Below are positions 29,565-39,449 of a stretch of DNA of 64,000 nucleotides, one piece after another. The position numbers and the translations under genes were made by a program. The stretch comes from Bacteroidales bacterium. GTDB taxonomy: Bacteria; Bacteroidota; Bacteroidia; Bacteroidales; Bacteroidaceae. The notes under the pieces are model-generated. The model did no database searches and was not told where the DNA came from. It worked only from the letters and a program-made list of their open reading frames with translations. The first letter of the stretch is position 1. The number at the start of each line of letters is the position of its first letter. The stretch is taken from NCBI GenBank assembly GCA_018064685.1, contig JAGHUS010000064.1, forward strand, positions 1 to 64,000, in the 5' to 3' direction.

Positions 29565-29598
29565 GATTTCTTGGACAAGCCAAGTGTCGCAAGAAATC
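29565..29598 (-). promoter_or_regulatory. Nested inverted repeats upstream of the PPTase/NRPS operon (hairpin leader or terminator)
   Basis: Outer stem GATTTCTTG (29565-29573)/CAAGAAATC (29590-29598); inner stem CTTGG (29570-29574)/CCAAG (29580-29584). Confidence 0.5.
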
Positions 29599-29651
29599 GT
29601 TAAATCGTAAATTAAACATGAATAATCCAAGTTAGTGGGGCGACTGAAACA

Positions 29652-30782
29652 TTACTTCTCGGCTGGCTCGAAGACGAATTCGGCTTCCTTGTTGCCTGCT
29701 TTCCAGTCGGATGCAATGCGTATTTTGTACTTGCCCTGGCTTGGTGTGGCAATCTTGCAGATGTCGATGGTCTTGCAGGCTGCTACGCGAGTGCGGGTTG
29801 GGTCGTCGACAAGCTTGACTGTCAATGGCTGTTCGCTCACCACCTTGTCTTTCCCGTCAACCTCCTCGAGGATTGTGGCTTTTAGGACGATGTCGTTCTT
29901 GTAGTCGTCTACATTAAACGGATATCCAGTGGTCAGGGTAAGCTGGAATGCGGTGTTGATGTCGTCGGCAGTCTCCGAGCTGATGCTGATGCCTGGATTC
30001 TCTGTAAGGTAGAGGTTGGTGCTTTCGGTGTATTCCAGATAGTCGCAGCGTACCGATGCTGTATACTCGCCGCCATGCAGCAATTGGGTTCCAACATATT
30101 CATAAGCTGCCTTTGTAGCGACGTTTGCGGTCTTCAGGAACTTGGCCAGATTGTGCGTGAAGGTGGCAACGGGGTCGCCATAGACGGTCGAGACTTCCTG
30201 AATCAGGCTCTCGTCGCCGGCAGTGGGAAGGCTGTAGCCCTTAGGACGTGTGACGGTCAGCTCGGTAGCGAAATGGTAAAAGGCAGCAGGACCATTCTCC
30301 GAATCCAGTTCGAATGGTCCCTTCTCGTCGAGCGTGGTGTAGGTTATCGCATTGCTGGCCTTTATGGCAGCCCACAGGTCGGGCGTGTAGAAGGTGACTT
30401 CTGTCACCTCCTTTTCGTTGCATTTCACGGTGAAGGTGTACGAACCGGGATATGCACGCTTGGCATTGGTCTCTGCTGCAAGTTTGTCGAAAGCCTGCTT
30501 GACGTTGTCCAGAATGGTGCTGACTTCCGTTTCGGCAACCTCCACCATGGCCTTGCCGCCCAAGGTCTGGGTGAGAGTCTGGGAGGCAAGGGCTTGCAAT
30601 TCTTTTGAAACCTCGTTGCCATCGTAGAGTTCGGCATCGGTCATGCTGCGAGTCATCATGACATAAAAATTCAATCTCTTTTGTGCAGGTGCATTCTCGC
30701 TGTCCGAATCAGAGCAGGATGTAAGCAATGGTGTGGATGTGACAAGAGCCACAGCCAGGAGAAACAGATAAAAACGCTTCAT
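29652..30782 (-). CDS. Hypothetical lipoprotein
   Basis: 376 aa; MKRFYLFLLAVALVTSTPLLTSCSDSDSE lipobox; no recognised family. Confidence 0.75.
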   Translation of the reverse strand: MKRFYLFLLAVALVTSTPLLTSCSDSDSENAPAQKRLNFYVMMTRSMTDAELYDGNEVSKELQALASQTLTQTLGGKAMVEVAETEVSTILDNVKQAFDKLAAETNAKRAYPGSYTFTVKCNEKEVTEVTFYTPDLWAAIKASNAITYTTLDEKGPFELDSENGPAAFYHFATELTVTRPKGYSLPTAGDESLIQEVSTVYGDPVATFTHNLAKFLKTANVATKAAYEYVGTQLLHGGEYTASVRCDYLEYTESTNLYLTENPGISISSETADDINTAFQLTLTTGYPFNVDDYKNDIVLKATILEEVDGKDKVVSEQPLTVKLVDDPTRTRVAACKTIDICKIATPSQGKYKIRIASDWKAGNKEAEFVFEPAEK

Positions 30783-30829
30783 AATCTTTTTTTTATTGGT
30801 AATGTGTAAAATATAGCTTATACTAAGGA

Positions 30830-32035
30830 CTACTTGCGGCGGTAATGGACAAGACGGGCTTTGTCCTCTTCGCCCTTACCGTATTCCATCGTGGACATTT
30901 CGGTGTCGCTGATGAGGATGTCGCTCATGATGGTGCGACTGGATGCTGTGTCTTTCTCTATATCTTCCTTGATTTCGGCAAGGTAGTCGCAAATGGGTTT
31001 GTTGTCGGCATATTTGGCTGCAGGAACCATCTTGATGGATTCGAAAATGCGTATGAGGTTACTGCCCTCGAGCCTCCAGTGGCCGTATGTCGTGTCGGTA
31101 TGGGTATAGGCGGTGTCGGACGATGTCTGGTATGCATCAGCCACCCTGACGATCCTGTAGGTGTTGTCTGGATTGATGGTCAGGGTTTGTGACTTGGTGT
31201 ATCGCTCTACACACTTCTCGTGGTCGATGTCCAGCAGCCATGTACCTACGACAGATTCCTTCGTCACTTCGGGGCGTTCGGCAGGGGCTCGCTTGCTACT
31301 AGCCTTGATGTATTCCTCGATGTCTTTGCTGCTGACCGACATGAGCCATTTGTTCTCGCCGTTGAGCTGGTGCAGTGTTGCGATGATGCTGCTTTGCTGG
31401 TCAAGAACCCATTTGAAGTTTGAGATATAACGACGCACCTCGTCCGTCTTGTAGTATTCCGACACCGTCTTTCGCACCACGTCCACGTCCACATCCATCC
31501 CCGCCAGAATCTTGTCGTGAAAGTCGGAGAATAGTTTCTGTACTGACTTGCCGACGTCAGGATCTACTAATATCTCATTGAACCTTTTTCGGTTTGCATA
31601 GCAGAATTCTGCATTCGACATAAACTTGACATTGTTCAGCGTTGTCCAGTTGCTCATGTTCGAGGTCAGGATGTTCTCGGCCATCTGTGCAAACTTCAGT
31701 CGGCTCAGTTCCATGTCGATGGACAGGAATTTCAGTGCAGCCCCCAGTGTGTCTCCCGCTATCTCGTCAATCTGGTCCAGATGCATGGACACATATTCGG
31801 CCTTGTCGAAGTAGCCGCGATAGAAGTCCACCAACTCCTGCATCTGCTGTTCGCTCTTGTCCAGGTCGTTGATTATCATGATGGTGAGGTTGCGCTTGTC
31901 CTCCTCGGCCTGGTCATCTTCGAGCTTCTTGTCAACACCGATGGTGACGGCAATACCCAGTACCGTAGAGGCAAATCCGATGAGGATTTCTCTCCACGCA
32001 GACAAGAAAGAATTCCAAAAACTTTTGAGTTTCAT
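30830..32035 (-). CDS. Hypothetical membrane-anchored protein
   Basis: 401 aa; single N-terminal TM (EILIGFASTVLGIAVTIGVDKKLEDDQAEED), C-terminal lipocalin-like segment (VVGTWLLDIDHEKCVERYTKSQTLTINPDNTYRI). Confidence 0.75.
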   Translation of the reverse strand: MKLKSFWNSFLSAWREILIGFASTVLGIAVTIGVDKKLEDDQAEEDKRNLTIMIINDLDKSEQQMQELVDFYRGYFDKAEYVSMHLDQIDEIAGDTLGAALKFLSIDMELSRLKFAQMAENILTSNMSNWTTLNNVKFMSNAEFCYANRKRFNEILVDPDVGKSVQKLFSDFHDKILAGMDVDVDVVRKTVSEYYKTDEVRRYISNFKWVLDQQSSIIATLHQLNGENKWLMSVSSKDIEEYIKASSKRAPAERPEVTKESVVGTWLLDIDHEKCVERYTKSQTLTINPDNTYRIVRVADAYQTSSDTAYTHTDTTYGHWRLEGSNLIRIFESIKMVPAAKYADNKPICDYLAEIKEDIEKDTASSRTIMSDILISDTEMSTMEYGKGEEDKARLVHYRRK

Positions 32036-32468
32036 CTTCTTATATACTATCGAAAGTTGAATAATTTTGAGCTATTTCTCCGCACAATGATGTTCGTGAT
32101 AACCTGGTCACCAAAAAGCTATTCAGCATCTCGTCATGTCAGATTCTTCACTAATCTTTGTGTTTCAAATCCAAAGGTACTATTTTTTCTTGTAAATCAA
32201 TGCTTTTAATCGTAAAAAATGCATTTTTGGCTTAACCTTTCATTGTGAAAGCTCTAATCTTGAATTATTCATCGTCATTCATGGTTTTATATTCTAAAAC
32301 AGGTACTTGTGGAAATCCTCTCAATTTCACACTAAATCCACAAGAACCACATAAATTTCCAAGAATTGTCCGTGTGTTGAGTGATAATAAAAAATAACTT
32401 GGTGTGAAATGGTGTTGTTTCGTGCTTATTTATTAAATTTGCACCGTATATTATAATATTCGGTACAC

Positions 32469-35450
32469 ATGCAGAATCAAACTATACTCACAATATCCAA
32501 GCAGAAGAACTGGGACTTGTGTTCTCCGTCAGTCCAGTCAGTGCGAATTGAAGATGACACTCTGGTAATCGAGGGGACGGTGAACGAGGATGCAACACAG
32601 GAAGCTGAGATGAGAGGGTTGGTTCGGTTGTGCAAGTCGCTGAGGAGCGAAGAGATTTATAATAGTTTTGGCAAGAAGGCTTTTCGCAAGCAGGATAAGT
32701 TCTGGAGTAATGCAGATGATGTGTTGAAGAAGCATGTGAGACACGTTGCTGACAAAAGAACTGTTGATGCAGTGAGGCGTGCCAGCCAACAGGAATTGCC
32801 CATCTTCATTGACAGGCAGAAGTGGAGCGTCTTGGCGGAGGATGCCTTGTCGTTGTCATCACATACTGCTGTGCCTGCAATGAGGTTCGAGAGGACGGAG
32901 CAAGGCATCGTCTACCGGTTGAGGCTGAGCATTGCAGGCCAATCCGTCATCATCAGCAAGAGCCACGTCGAAGTGCTGACGAATGCTCCCGGTCTGATAG
33001 TGGCCAGAATAGGGAACGGAAGTAAGGCTATGCTCTATGCACTGGATGAGGATTTCTCGGCCATGCTTCTGAAACCTTTCATGGAGAAGGACGAGGTGTT
33101 CATACCCAGCAGGATGGAAAAGGAATATTTCCAGAAATTCATCCTGAAGAACGCCCGAAAGGCTGTGATAGATGCCGTGGGTTTTGATGTGGTGGAGAAG
33201 GATGCAAGGCGTACACTGCTGGTATGCATGGAACAGACATTCACTGGCAAGATGGCAATCATCCTGCGTTACAGATACGACAATCTGACGTTCGACAATG
33301 ACAGCAAGCAGAAGTGGTCGGTAACGCTGGAGGAAACGGACGACTCCTTCCGCTTCGTCAGGATCAGCCGTGATCAGGCTTGGGAAAAGGAAATGCGGGA
33401 GCGCATCGCGAGCATGGACGGAGAGTGGGCAAGGACGGACGACGGTGCAGCCTGCAGTGCGAGGTTCTTCGACGACAAAGCCAAGGCCATAGACTGGCTC
33501 GGTCGCTATAAGAAGGAACTTGACGGGATGGGTGATGCCTCCATCATCCAGTACAGCGTACGTCAGCATTACATCGGTGGCTTCAGCATCCGTCAGCAAA
33601 AGACCTGGGTGATGGACTGGCTGCATCTCTATATTCAGATAGTACTGGACGATGGCACAAGCATACCCTTCCTCTATTTCCGTCAGGCAATTCTGGCAGG
33701 TGAAGAGGATGTGCAACTGCCCGACGGAAGGTGGTTCATGATTCCCGCGGAATGGTTTGCCGAATATGGAGGCATGCTGATGGTGGCAGGAAGCAAGGGC
33801 GACACGATTGTGCTGCATCGCAGCCAGCTGGCATCGCTCACGCCGAGCATCCGTGATATGGAGAACGACCTGGCAGCCATCAGCGACGTGAAGGAAGACG
33901 CCACGTGTCCCTCACAGCTGAGGGCAGTCCTCCGTCCTTACCAGAACTTTGGTTTCCACTGGCTGCTGCGCAACTTTGCTGCTGCCAGCGGATGCTGTCT
34001 GGCCGACGACATGGGTCTGGGGAAGACGGTGCAGACCATCGCCCTTCTGCTCAAATACAAGGAGGAATGCAAGCCGCAGGAAGAGGTGAAGGCGAATCCG
34101 AAGAAGACTGCGTCGGTCAAGGGTGGCAAGGGTGCGCAACTGCAGATGACAGACCTCTTTCCTGATTTCTTTACAGAAGAACAGCCATCTTCAGAACCAG
34201 GGCAGACCGACGGCGGGAAGCATCTGCAGCACCCCTACCGTACAAGCCTCATTTTCTGTCCGCCATCGCTGGTCTTCAACTGGAGGAACGAGCTAAAGCG
34301 CTTTGCTCCCAGCCTTTCGGTATGCGAATATACTGGTAGTTTCCAGCAAAGAACGAAAAAGCTGCAGCACCTCATGGCATGGGATGTGGTGATCGTGGGT
34401 TACCGTACTGCCGTCAACGACATCGAACTGCTGACGGCCTGCGAATATGGCATTGCGGTCTTTGACGAAAGTCAGACCTTCAAGAACCGTACGTCGCAGG
34501 TCTATCAGGCCATGCTTCGCATCAAGGCCATCCACCGCATTGCCCTCAGCGGCACACCGATGGAGAACAACCTGCCCGAACTGTGGAGCTTGATGAACGT
34601 GCTCAACCCTCTGCTGCTGGGCGACTTCAAGACCTTCCAGCAGAACTTTGTCAATCCCATAAAGGAATCGCTTTCAGACGTTCGTACTCGCATCTTACAG
34701 CGCACCGTGGCACCATACTTTTTGGGCAGACGCAAGGAGGATGTGCTCACCGACCTGCCGTTGCGTCAGGACGAAATCGTGTTGTGCCAGATGGACGAGG
34801 AACAGGCACATCTGTACGAAGAAGAACTCTCTGCGGCAAGAAACGTGGTGTTGAGCTCCGTGCCCGACCTTGATGAGGCTCTGCGTACGGGGCATTGCCA
34901 GACGGGGCAGGTGAATGTGCTGGCTGCCATCGGCCGACTGCGCCAGACGGCCAACGACCCTCGACTCATTGGCGCAACAGCCCCCTCCACAAAGACCGCT
35001 ACCATCATGATGCATCTGGAAGCCTTGCGCGGTACGGAACATAAAGTGCTGTTGTTCAGTGAGTACGTATCATACCTTAACGTCATAGCCTCGGAAATGG
35101 AGCAGCGAGGCTGGACGTATTCGTTGCTGACGGGCGAGACGCAGAATAGAGAGCAGGTCATCACTGGTTTCGAGTCATCTGCCGACAAGCAGTTCTTCCT
35201 CATCTCGCTGAAAGCAGGAGGCGTGGGACTGAATCTGACCTGTGCCGACTATGTCTTCCTCCTTAACCCATGGTGGAACCTGGCTGCTGAGGAACAGGCC
35301 ATCAGTCGCGCCCACCGCATCGGTCAGCAGAAGAACGTGTTCGTCTATCGCTTCATTGCTCAGGGCACGATCGAGGAGCAGATCCTCACCTTGCAGGATA
35401 GGAAGAAGAATCTGGTGGATGCTGTGCTACCCTTCCTGGCAAGAGGCTGA
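32469..35450 (+). CDS. SNF2/SWI2 family DEAD/DEAH-box helicase
   Basis: 993 aa; LRPYQNFGFHWLLRNFAAASGCCLADDMGLGKTVQTIALLL, IVGYRTAVNDIELL, ALSGTPMENNLPELWSLMNVL, FLISLKAGGVGLNLTCADYVFLLNPWWNLAAEEQAISRAHRIGQ. Confidence 0.95.
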   Translation: MQNQTILTISKQKNWDLCSPSVQSVRIEDDTLVIEGTVNEDATQEAEMRGLVRLCKSLRSEEIYNSFGKKAFRKQDKFWSNADDVLKKHVRHVADKRTVDAVRRASQQELPIFIDRQKWSVLAEDALSLSSHTAVPAMRFERTEQGIVYRLRLSIAGQSVIISKSHVEVLTNAPGLIVARIGNGSKAMLYALDEDFSAMLLKPFMEKDEVFIPSRMEKEYFQKFILKNARKAVIDAVGFDVVEKDARRTLLVCMEQTFTGKMAIILRYRYDNLTFDNDSKQKWSVTLEETDDSFRFVRISRDQAWEKEMRERIASMDGEWARTDDGAACSARFFDDKAKAIDWLGRYKKELDGMGDASIIQYSVRQHYIGGFSIRQQKTWVMDWLHLYIQIVLDDGTSIPFLYFRQAILAGEEDVQLPDGRWFMIPAEWFAEYGGMLMVAGSKGDTIVLHRSQLASLTPSIRDMENDLAAISDVKEDATCPSQLRAVLRPYQNFGFHWLLRNFAAASGCCLADDMGLGKTVQTIALLLKYKEECKPQEEVKANPKKTASVKGGKGAQLQMTDLFPDFFTEEQPSSEPGQTDGGKHLQHPYRTSLIFCPPSLVFNWRNELKRFAPSLSVCEYTGSFQQRTKKLQHLMAWDVVIVGYRTAVNDIELLTACEYGIAVFDESQTFKNRTSQVYQAMLRIKAIHRIALSGTPMENNLPELWSLMNVLNPLLLGDFKTFQQNFVNPIKESLSDVRTRILQRTVAPYFLGRRKEDVLTDLPLRQDEIVLCQMDEEQAHLYEEELSAARNVVLSSVPDLDEALRTGHCQTGQVNVLAAIGRLRQTANDPRLIGATAPSTKTATIMMHLEALRGTEHKVLLFSEYVSYLNVIASEMEQRGWTYSLLTGETQNREQVITGFESSADKQFFLISLKAGGVGLNLTCADYVFLLNPWWNLAAEEQAISRAHRIGQQKNVFVYRFIAQGTIEEQILTLQDRKKNLVDAVLPFLARG

Positions 35451-35536
35451 TATTAGTGTGGCAGTTCTATTACCATTCATGCAGCGTGTTTCGAATGTCG
35501 GTCGGTGGACAATCGGAAAATCATGCAGCACCTTTT

Positions 35537-35629
35537 AACCGTCCAGCCTAGGTTGGACGGTTCGTTACCGCTGCGGTTTTCGAAAAAACTCCTAGCGTCT
35601 TTCAACCGTCCAACCTAGGCTGGACGGTT
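35537..35629. repeat. Pair of 26-bp palindromes in inverted relation
   Basis: aaccgtccagcctaggttggacggtt (35537-35562) and aaccgtccaacctaggctggacggtt (35604-35629), exact reverse complements of each other. Confidence 0.95.
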
Positions 35630-35655
35630 AGATATTCCTAGAATTTTTGTTTTTT

Positions 35656-35886
35656 CTCCGTCACCTCCGTCACCTTTTATGCAACGATTTTATAATCAAT
35701 GCGTAACGAGTGACGGAAAGGGGTGACGGAAAGGTGACGGAGGTGACGGAAGAGAAAAATCGTTACACCTGTCTGTGACAGAAAGGTGACGGAGAGTGAC
35801 GGAACGAAAAATGCTTCCGTCACCTTTTTCGTCACCTATTACTCGCAGAATATCAATTAGATATAAAAAGGTGACGGAAGTGACGC
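35656..35886. repeat. Cluster of GTGACGGA octamers in both orientations
   Basis: Seven exact forward and three exact reverse copies by eye; 21-bp perfect inverted repeat 35657-35677 / 35730-35750. Confidence 0.9.
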
Positions 35887-36389
35887 TAATTTTCATAAGT
35901 TCTCCAAGTGCAAATGAAAAAGTTTCTTTTTTGAATTTGTTAAAAATATAACGTGCTAATAGTAAGCTACTTGCCTTTTTCTGACTATATCTGTCAGGCT
36001 GAAATGATGCCGAATTGTTGCCCCAAAATAGTGATGTCTATGCCTAAAATAGGCTCAAAATGGCTATGTGTGACGTCTGAAATGGCTATATCGACCGGAA
36101 AAGTGACGAAAAACAGCCAAGTGTCAATCTCTTTTCGGAGAGTATGGTAATAAGGAATATGTGTCTATATTACCCCAAAAATGGTATGACCTTTTGGTGA
36201 GTTTTGGCTATAAAAGAGGCACGCATGCTCATATTGCGTGGGCACATGTAATAAAAAGGCAAGTTGGAATCTTTGGTGATTCAGAATGATGCTGCTTGAC
36301 TGTATAGTTCTATAATAGGTTGCTTACTGTTTGTTTCTCTTACTTGTTCTTCCCTGAATTCTACTTTTTTCTTTTTCTACCATGGATTA

Positions 36390-36421
36390 TTTGTAAATGT
36401 CGCAAATTATTTGTAATTTTG
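36390..36421 (+). promoter_or_regulatory. Bacteroidetes-type promoter upstream of the TPR regulator
   Basis: TTTG (36390-36393), 20-nt spacer, TAATTTTG (36414-36421). Confidence 0.55.
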
Positions 36422-36542
36422 CGGTAAATTATTGTGATCGTGTCTATTAAACCGATTTTTGGCTGTTGTTTATTTTGTGCAGGGAGTTTGAATGTATATT
36501 CTCACGTCGAAACATCAATAGCTTGAACTTTTTTCTGTGAAT

Positions 36543-38318
36543 ATGAAGAATTTGTTATCTTTCACCTTTTCCCTTTTTTTTGTTCTTGCTCTTCTGACAG
36601 GTTGTGTTCGAGACAAGCAAGTTGACGATGTTATTGCTGATGCACGCCATCTTCTTGACATTTCGCCTGATTCTGCTCTTGTTATTTTGGATGGAATCAA
36701 AGGCAAAACGTCTTCTTGTCCTAAGTCGCAGCGAATGCAATATGAATTGGTGTATGCGCAAGCCCAGAACAAAGCGTCTGTGTTTTTTGAAACAGATAGT
36801 GTAGTGCTGGAAGTGGCTGACTATTATGAAAACCATGGAACGAGCAGCGATTGTATGAAAGCCTATTATATTGTGGGGTGTGCATATCGAGATTTGGGAG
36901 ATGCTCCATCTGCATTGAAGTATATGAACATGGCTGCTGATGCGGTAGGTAACACTGATAATGATGAAGACAAAAGGGTGCTTATGACCATTCATTGCCA
37001 AATGGCAAATCTATATCGTATTACCCTTGGCTTTGAAAATGAATATTCGGAAAACCTGATAGCAGAGAATCTTTCCTGGCAGTTGTGTGATACTCTTACC
37101 GCGCTTACTTTGAAATATTTTCGTGCATGTAATTTGTATAATTCGAATCATCAGTTGCACGCATTGTCAGTCATTGATACCATCGAGGCTTTTGCCAGTG
37201 ATAATAATCTAGTACTATCCCCATCTTTGTTTTATCAGATAAGAATTGGTTATCAGTTACAAGAAAGTGATTTTTTGGAGGTGGAGCGTTTGTTGTCTGG
37301 TTATGAACGTGATATGCAGATTAGCTTGTCAAGTCCTGATAGCGATATTTCCGATGTGGCTTATTTCCTGCACAAAGGCCGTTACTTTAATATGAAAGGA
37401 CAATCCGACTCTGCCATTATTGTATTTCATCGTCTGATGGAAAATATTGAAACGCGTCCTATGCCAATAGATGAACGTAATAGTCTGATGGAGGCGTCCT
37501 ATCGTTATCTGGCAGAATCTTACAAGCAGAAACAACAGGCTGATTCTGTTATCAAGTATTCGGAATTATATTGTGCCTTAAATGATTCTACAACTCTTAA
37601 TCATTCGTCTGAACACTTGTTGCGCATGCAGTCACTCTATAATTACTCGAAAATACAAGAACAGGCTTTGCTGTCAGAACAAAGTATGTCAAAACTACGT
37701 CTTACTATTGTTATATTGATATTTGTTGTTGTACTGTCTTTGTTTGTTGCATGGTTTCTGCACCGCAATCGCGTTCATGCTGTACGTCGTGCTCAGATAG
37801 ATTCAAATAAGAATTATCAAATGCTTTTGGCTCAGATTCGTAAGTCGGAAAAGGAACTACGTCTTTTCAAGGATGATGCTCATAGTCTGCTCAGAGAGAA
37901 GGAGGAAGAGAACAGGAGACTTATGGATGATTTGGCAAAGTTTCAGTCTGGTGTTATCGGGGTGGAGCGTTGGGTTGTTGAACGTCTTGCCTTGGAGGGT
38001 GGCATTGCGTCGCATTTGCATGCTATGTCGGCTCAGGGCAGGAAGGCAATGGCAGGTGAGTTTGATGCGTTGCGGTCTGTCGCTCAGAAAGATTTCCCCA
38101 ACTTCTATTCTGTGATTACTGCAGAAGAAAACGGGTTGACTGAACTGGACATCGTAATCTGCGTGTTGATTCGTTTTCATTTTATTCCTTCTGAGATAGC
38201 TATTCTGACAGGACGTAGCTCTCAGCGCATAACCAATATGAAAACTTCTATTAATAAGAAACTCTTTGGGGAGCAAGGGGCAAAGACACTTGATTCACAC
38301 CTGTTAAGACTTAAGTGA
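36543..38318 (+). CDS. Membrane-spanning TPR-like lipoprotein with C-terminal HTH-like domain (putative transmembrane transcription regulator)
   Basis: From ATG 36543: MKNLLSFTFSLFFVLALLTGCVRD lipobox; helical repeats; TM LTIVILIFVVVLSLFVAWFLH; coiled coil; C-terminal LDIVICVLIRFHFIPSEIAILTGRSSQRITNMKTSINKKLFG. Confidence 0.75.
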   Translation: MKNLLSFTFSLFFVLALLTGCVRDKQVDDVIADARHLLDISPDSALVILDGIKGKTSSCPKSQRMQYELVYAQAQNKASVFFETDSVVLEVADYYENHGTSSDCMKAYYIVGCAYRDLGDAPSALKYMNMAADAVGNTDNDEDKRVLMTIHCQMANLYRITLGFENEYSENLIAENLSWQLCDTLTALTLKYFRACNLYNSNHQLHALSVIDTIEAFASDNNLVLSPSLFYQIRIGYQLQESDFLEVERLLSGYERDMQISLSSPDSDISDVAYFLHKGRYFNMKGQSDSAIIVFHRLMENIETRPMPIDERNSLMEASYRYLAESYKQKQQADSVIKYSELYCALNDSTTLNHSSEHLLRMQSLYNYSKIQEQALLSEQSMSKLRLTIVILIFVVVLSLFVAWFLHRNRVHAVRRAQIDSNKNYQMLLAQIRKSEKELRLFKDDAHSLLREKEEENRRLMDDLAKFQSGVIGVERWVVERLALEGGIASHLHAMSAQGRKAMAGEFDALRSVAQKDFPNFYSVITAEENGLTELDIVICVLIRFHFIPSEIAILTGRSSQRITNMKTSINKKLFGEQGAKTLDSHLLRLK

Positions 38319-38579
38319 TTTCGCATTGTGCCTTCTTTCCGTGTTTTGATTTGCTAATACGAAACGATAATAATTTCGTTCATTTGTTGTCTGTTTGCTG
38401 TCAAACATGAAATATTTTGGTGCTTGTGTAAAAAGTGTAAAATGTGCCGTATATTATTATGAATTAGTCTGATGCGAAAATGCGTTTGGGGGTGGTGTGT
38501 AAAAAGTGTAATGGAAAAATTTGCATATTTATCTTAACGTGTTTATCTTTGTGGCCGAAAAGTTTTTTATGTTTTTCTT

Positions 38580-38957
38580 ATGAGTAGAATCGTTTTGTTT
38601 TTTGTGTTCTTTATGACAAATGTTATGTCAACTTTCGCATCAAAGGAACTTCCCTTGGATAGTATTGGACTTACATTGAATTTAACCCCTATAGGTGATG
38701 GTGTTTCAATAAAATACCCTAAAGTACCCGTGAATCCTCCTGTAGTTTATATAGATGGTCATACAGTCGTATTTGATTCGGCAGATTTCTGCGATTATGT
38801 GCTGATAATAGATCTCAATACAGAAGAGATTAAGTATAATACTATGGTTTCAGAGTGTACTACAGAGGTTTTGCTTCCTTTGTATTTGCTAGGAAAGTAT
38901 GAAATTCGATTCTGTCGTGGCATATATTACTTCTCTGGTATTATTACACTTTTTTGA
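38580..38957 (+). CDS. Small secreted protein, DUF3244-like
   Basis: 125 aa; signal peptide; C-terminal VLLPLYLLGKYEIRFCRGIYYFSGIITL resembles DUF3244/T9SS-like beta-sandwich ends. Confidence 0.55.
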   Translation: MSRIVLFFVFFMTNVMSTFASKELPLDSIGLTLNLTPIGDGVSIKYPKVPVNPPVVYIDGHTVVFDSADFCDYVLIIDLNTEEIKYNTMVSECTTEVLLPLYLLGKYEIRFCRGIYYFSGIITLF

Positions 38958-39142
38958 TGCCTTGTATGATTATGTTGTGATTTGAAAAGTGTTATTTGTA
39001 TATACACGCAGAGATGGATGTTGGTGACTGTTTGCCAGTAAAAGATAGTGCGGCAACAATCAAAGCTAATTTCTTAATTCTTGAAACGTTATATTTAGAA
39101 ACAGATCTGTTATAGTGTTTATATTTAAAAGGAATTATTAAA

Positions 39143-39364
39143 ATGAAGAAATTTTTTGCAATTTTAGTTTTATCACTTTCGTGCCTAACCACGACTTCGG
39201 CTTATAACTATACGAGTACGTGTGGCAAAACAGTTCAAACTGTGGGCCCGGAATATTTTAATGGTGATTATCGAGCTTGGTTTGAATGGCTAATCGAACT
39301 TGATGAAATGTTGTGTATGGATACGAACCCGGTTTCTCCTCCTGATGTGGGCCCTGAAAAGTAA
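39143..39364 (+). CDS. Small secreted two-cysteine protein
   Basis: 73 aa; MKKFFAILVLSLSCLTTTSA signal peptide, mature YNYTSTCGKTVQTVGPEYFNGDYRAWFEWLIELDEMLCMDTNPVSPPDVGPEK; followed 16 nt later by a terminator. Confidence 0.65.
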   Translation: MKKFFAILVLSLSCLTTTSAYNYTSTCGKTVQTVGPEYFNGDYRAWFEWLIELDEMLCMDTNPVSPPDVGPEK

Positions 39365-39380
39365 TTAGGGTGAATGTTAT

Positions 39381-39415
39381 GCCGTACTGGCATCCCGGTT
39401 AGATGCCGGTACGGC
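39381..39415 (+). terminator. Intrinsic terminator after the small secreted protein gene
   Basis: GCCGTACTGGCATC ccggtta GATGCCGGTACGGC then TTTTAC; 14-bp stem with one mismatch. Confidence 0.8.
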
Positions 39416-39449
39416 TTTTACAATACTTGTTAATCCAATTTCAAAATCA

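Noticed and set aside
32469-35450. SNF2 helicase as part of a phage-defence system
   Set aside because: No methyltransferase, nuclease, DISARM or other partner genes adjacent; stand-alone HepA-like helicases are common in Bacteroidales.
35656-35896. 66-aa minus-strand ORF (MKISVTSVTF...) across the GTGACGGA cluster
   Set aside because: Coding potential arises from the repeat itself; no credible protein.
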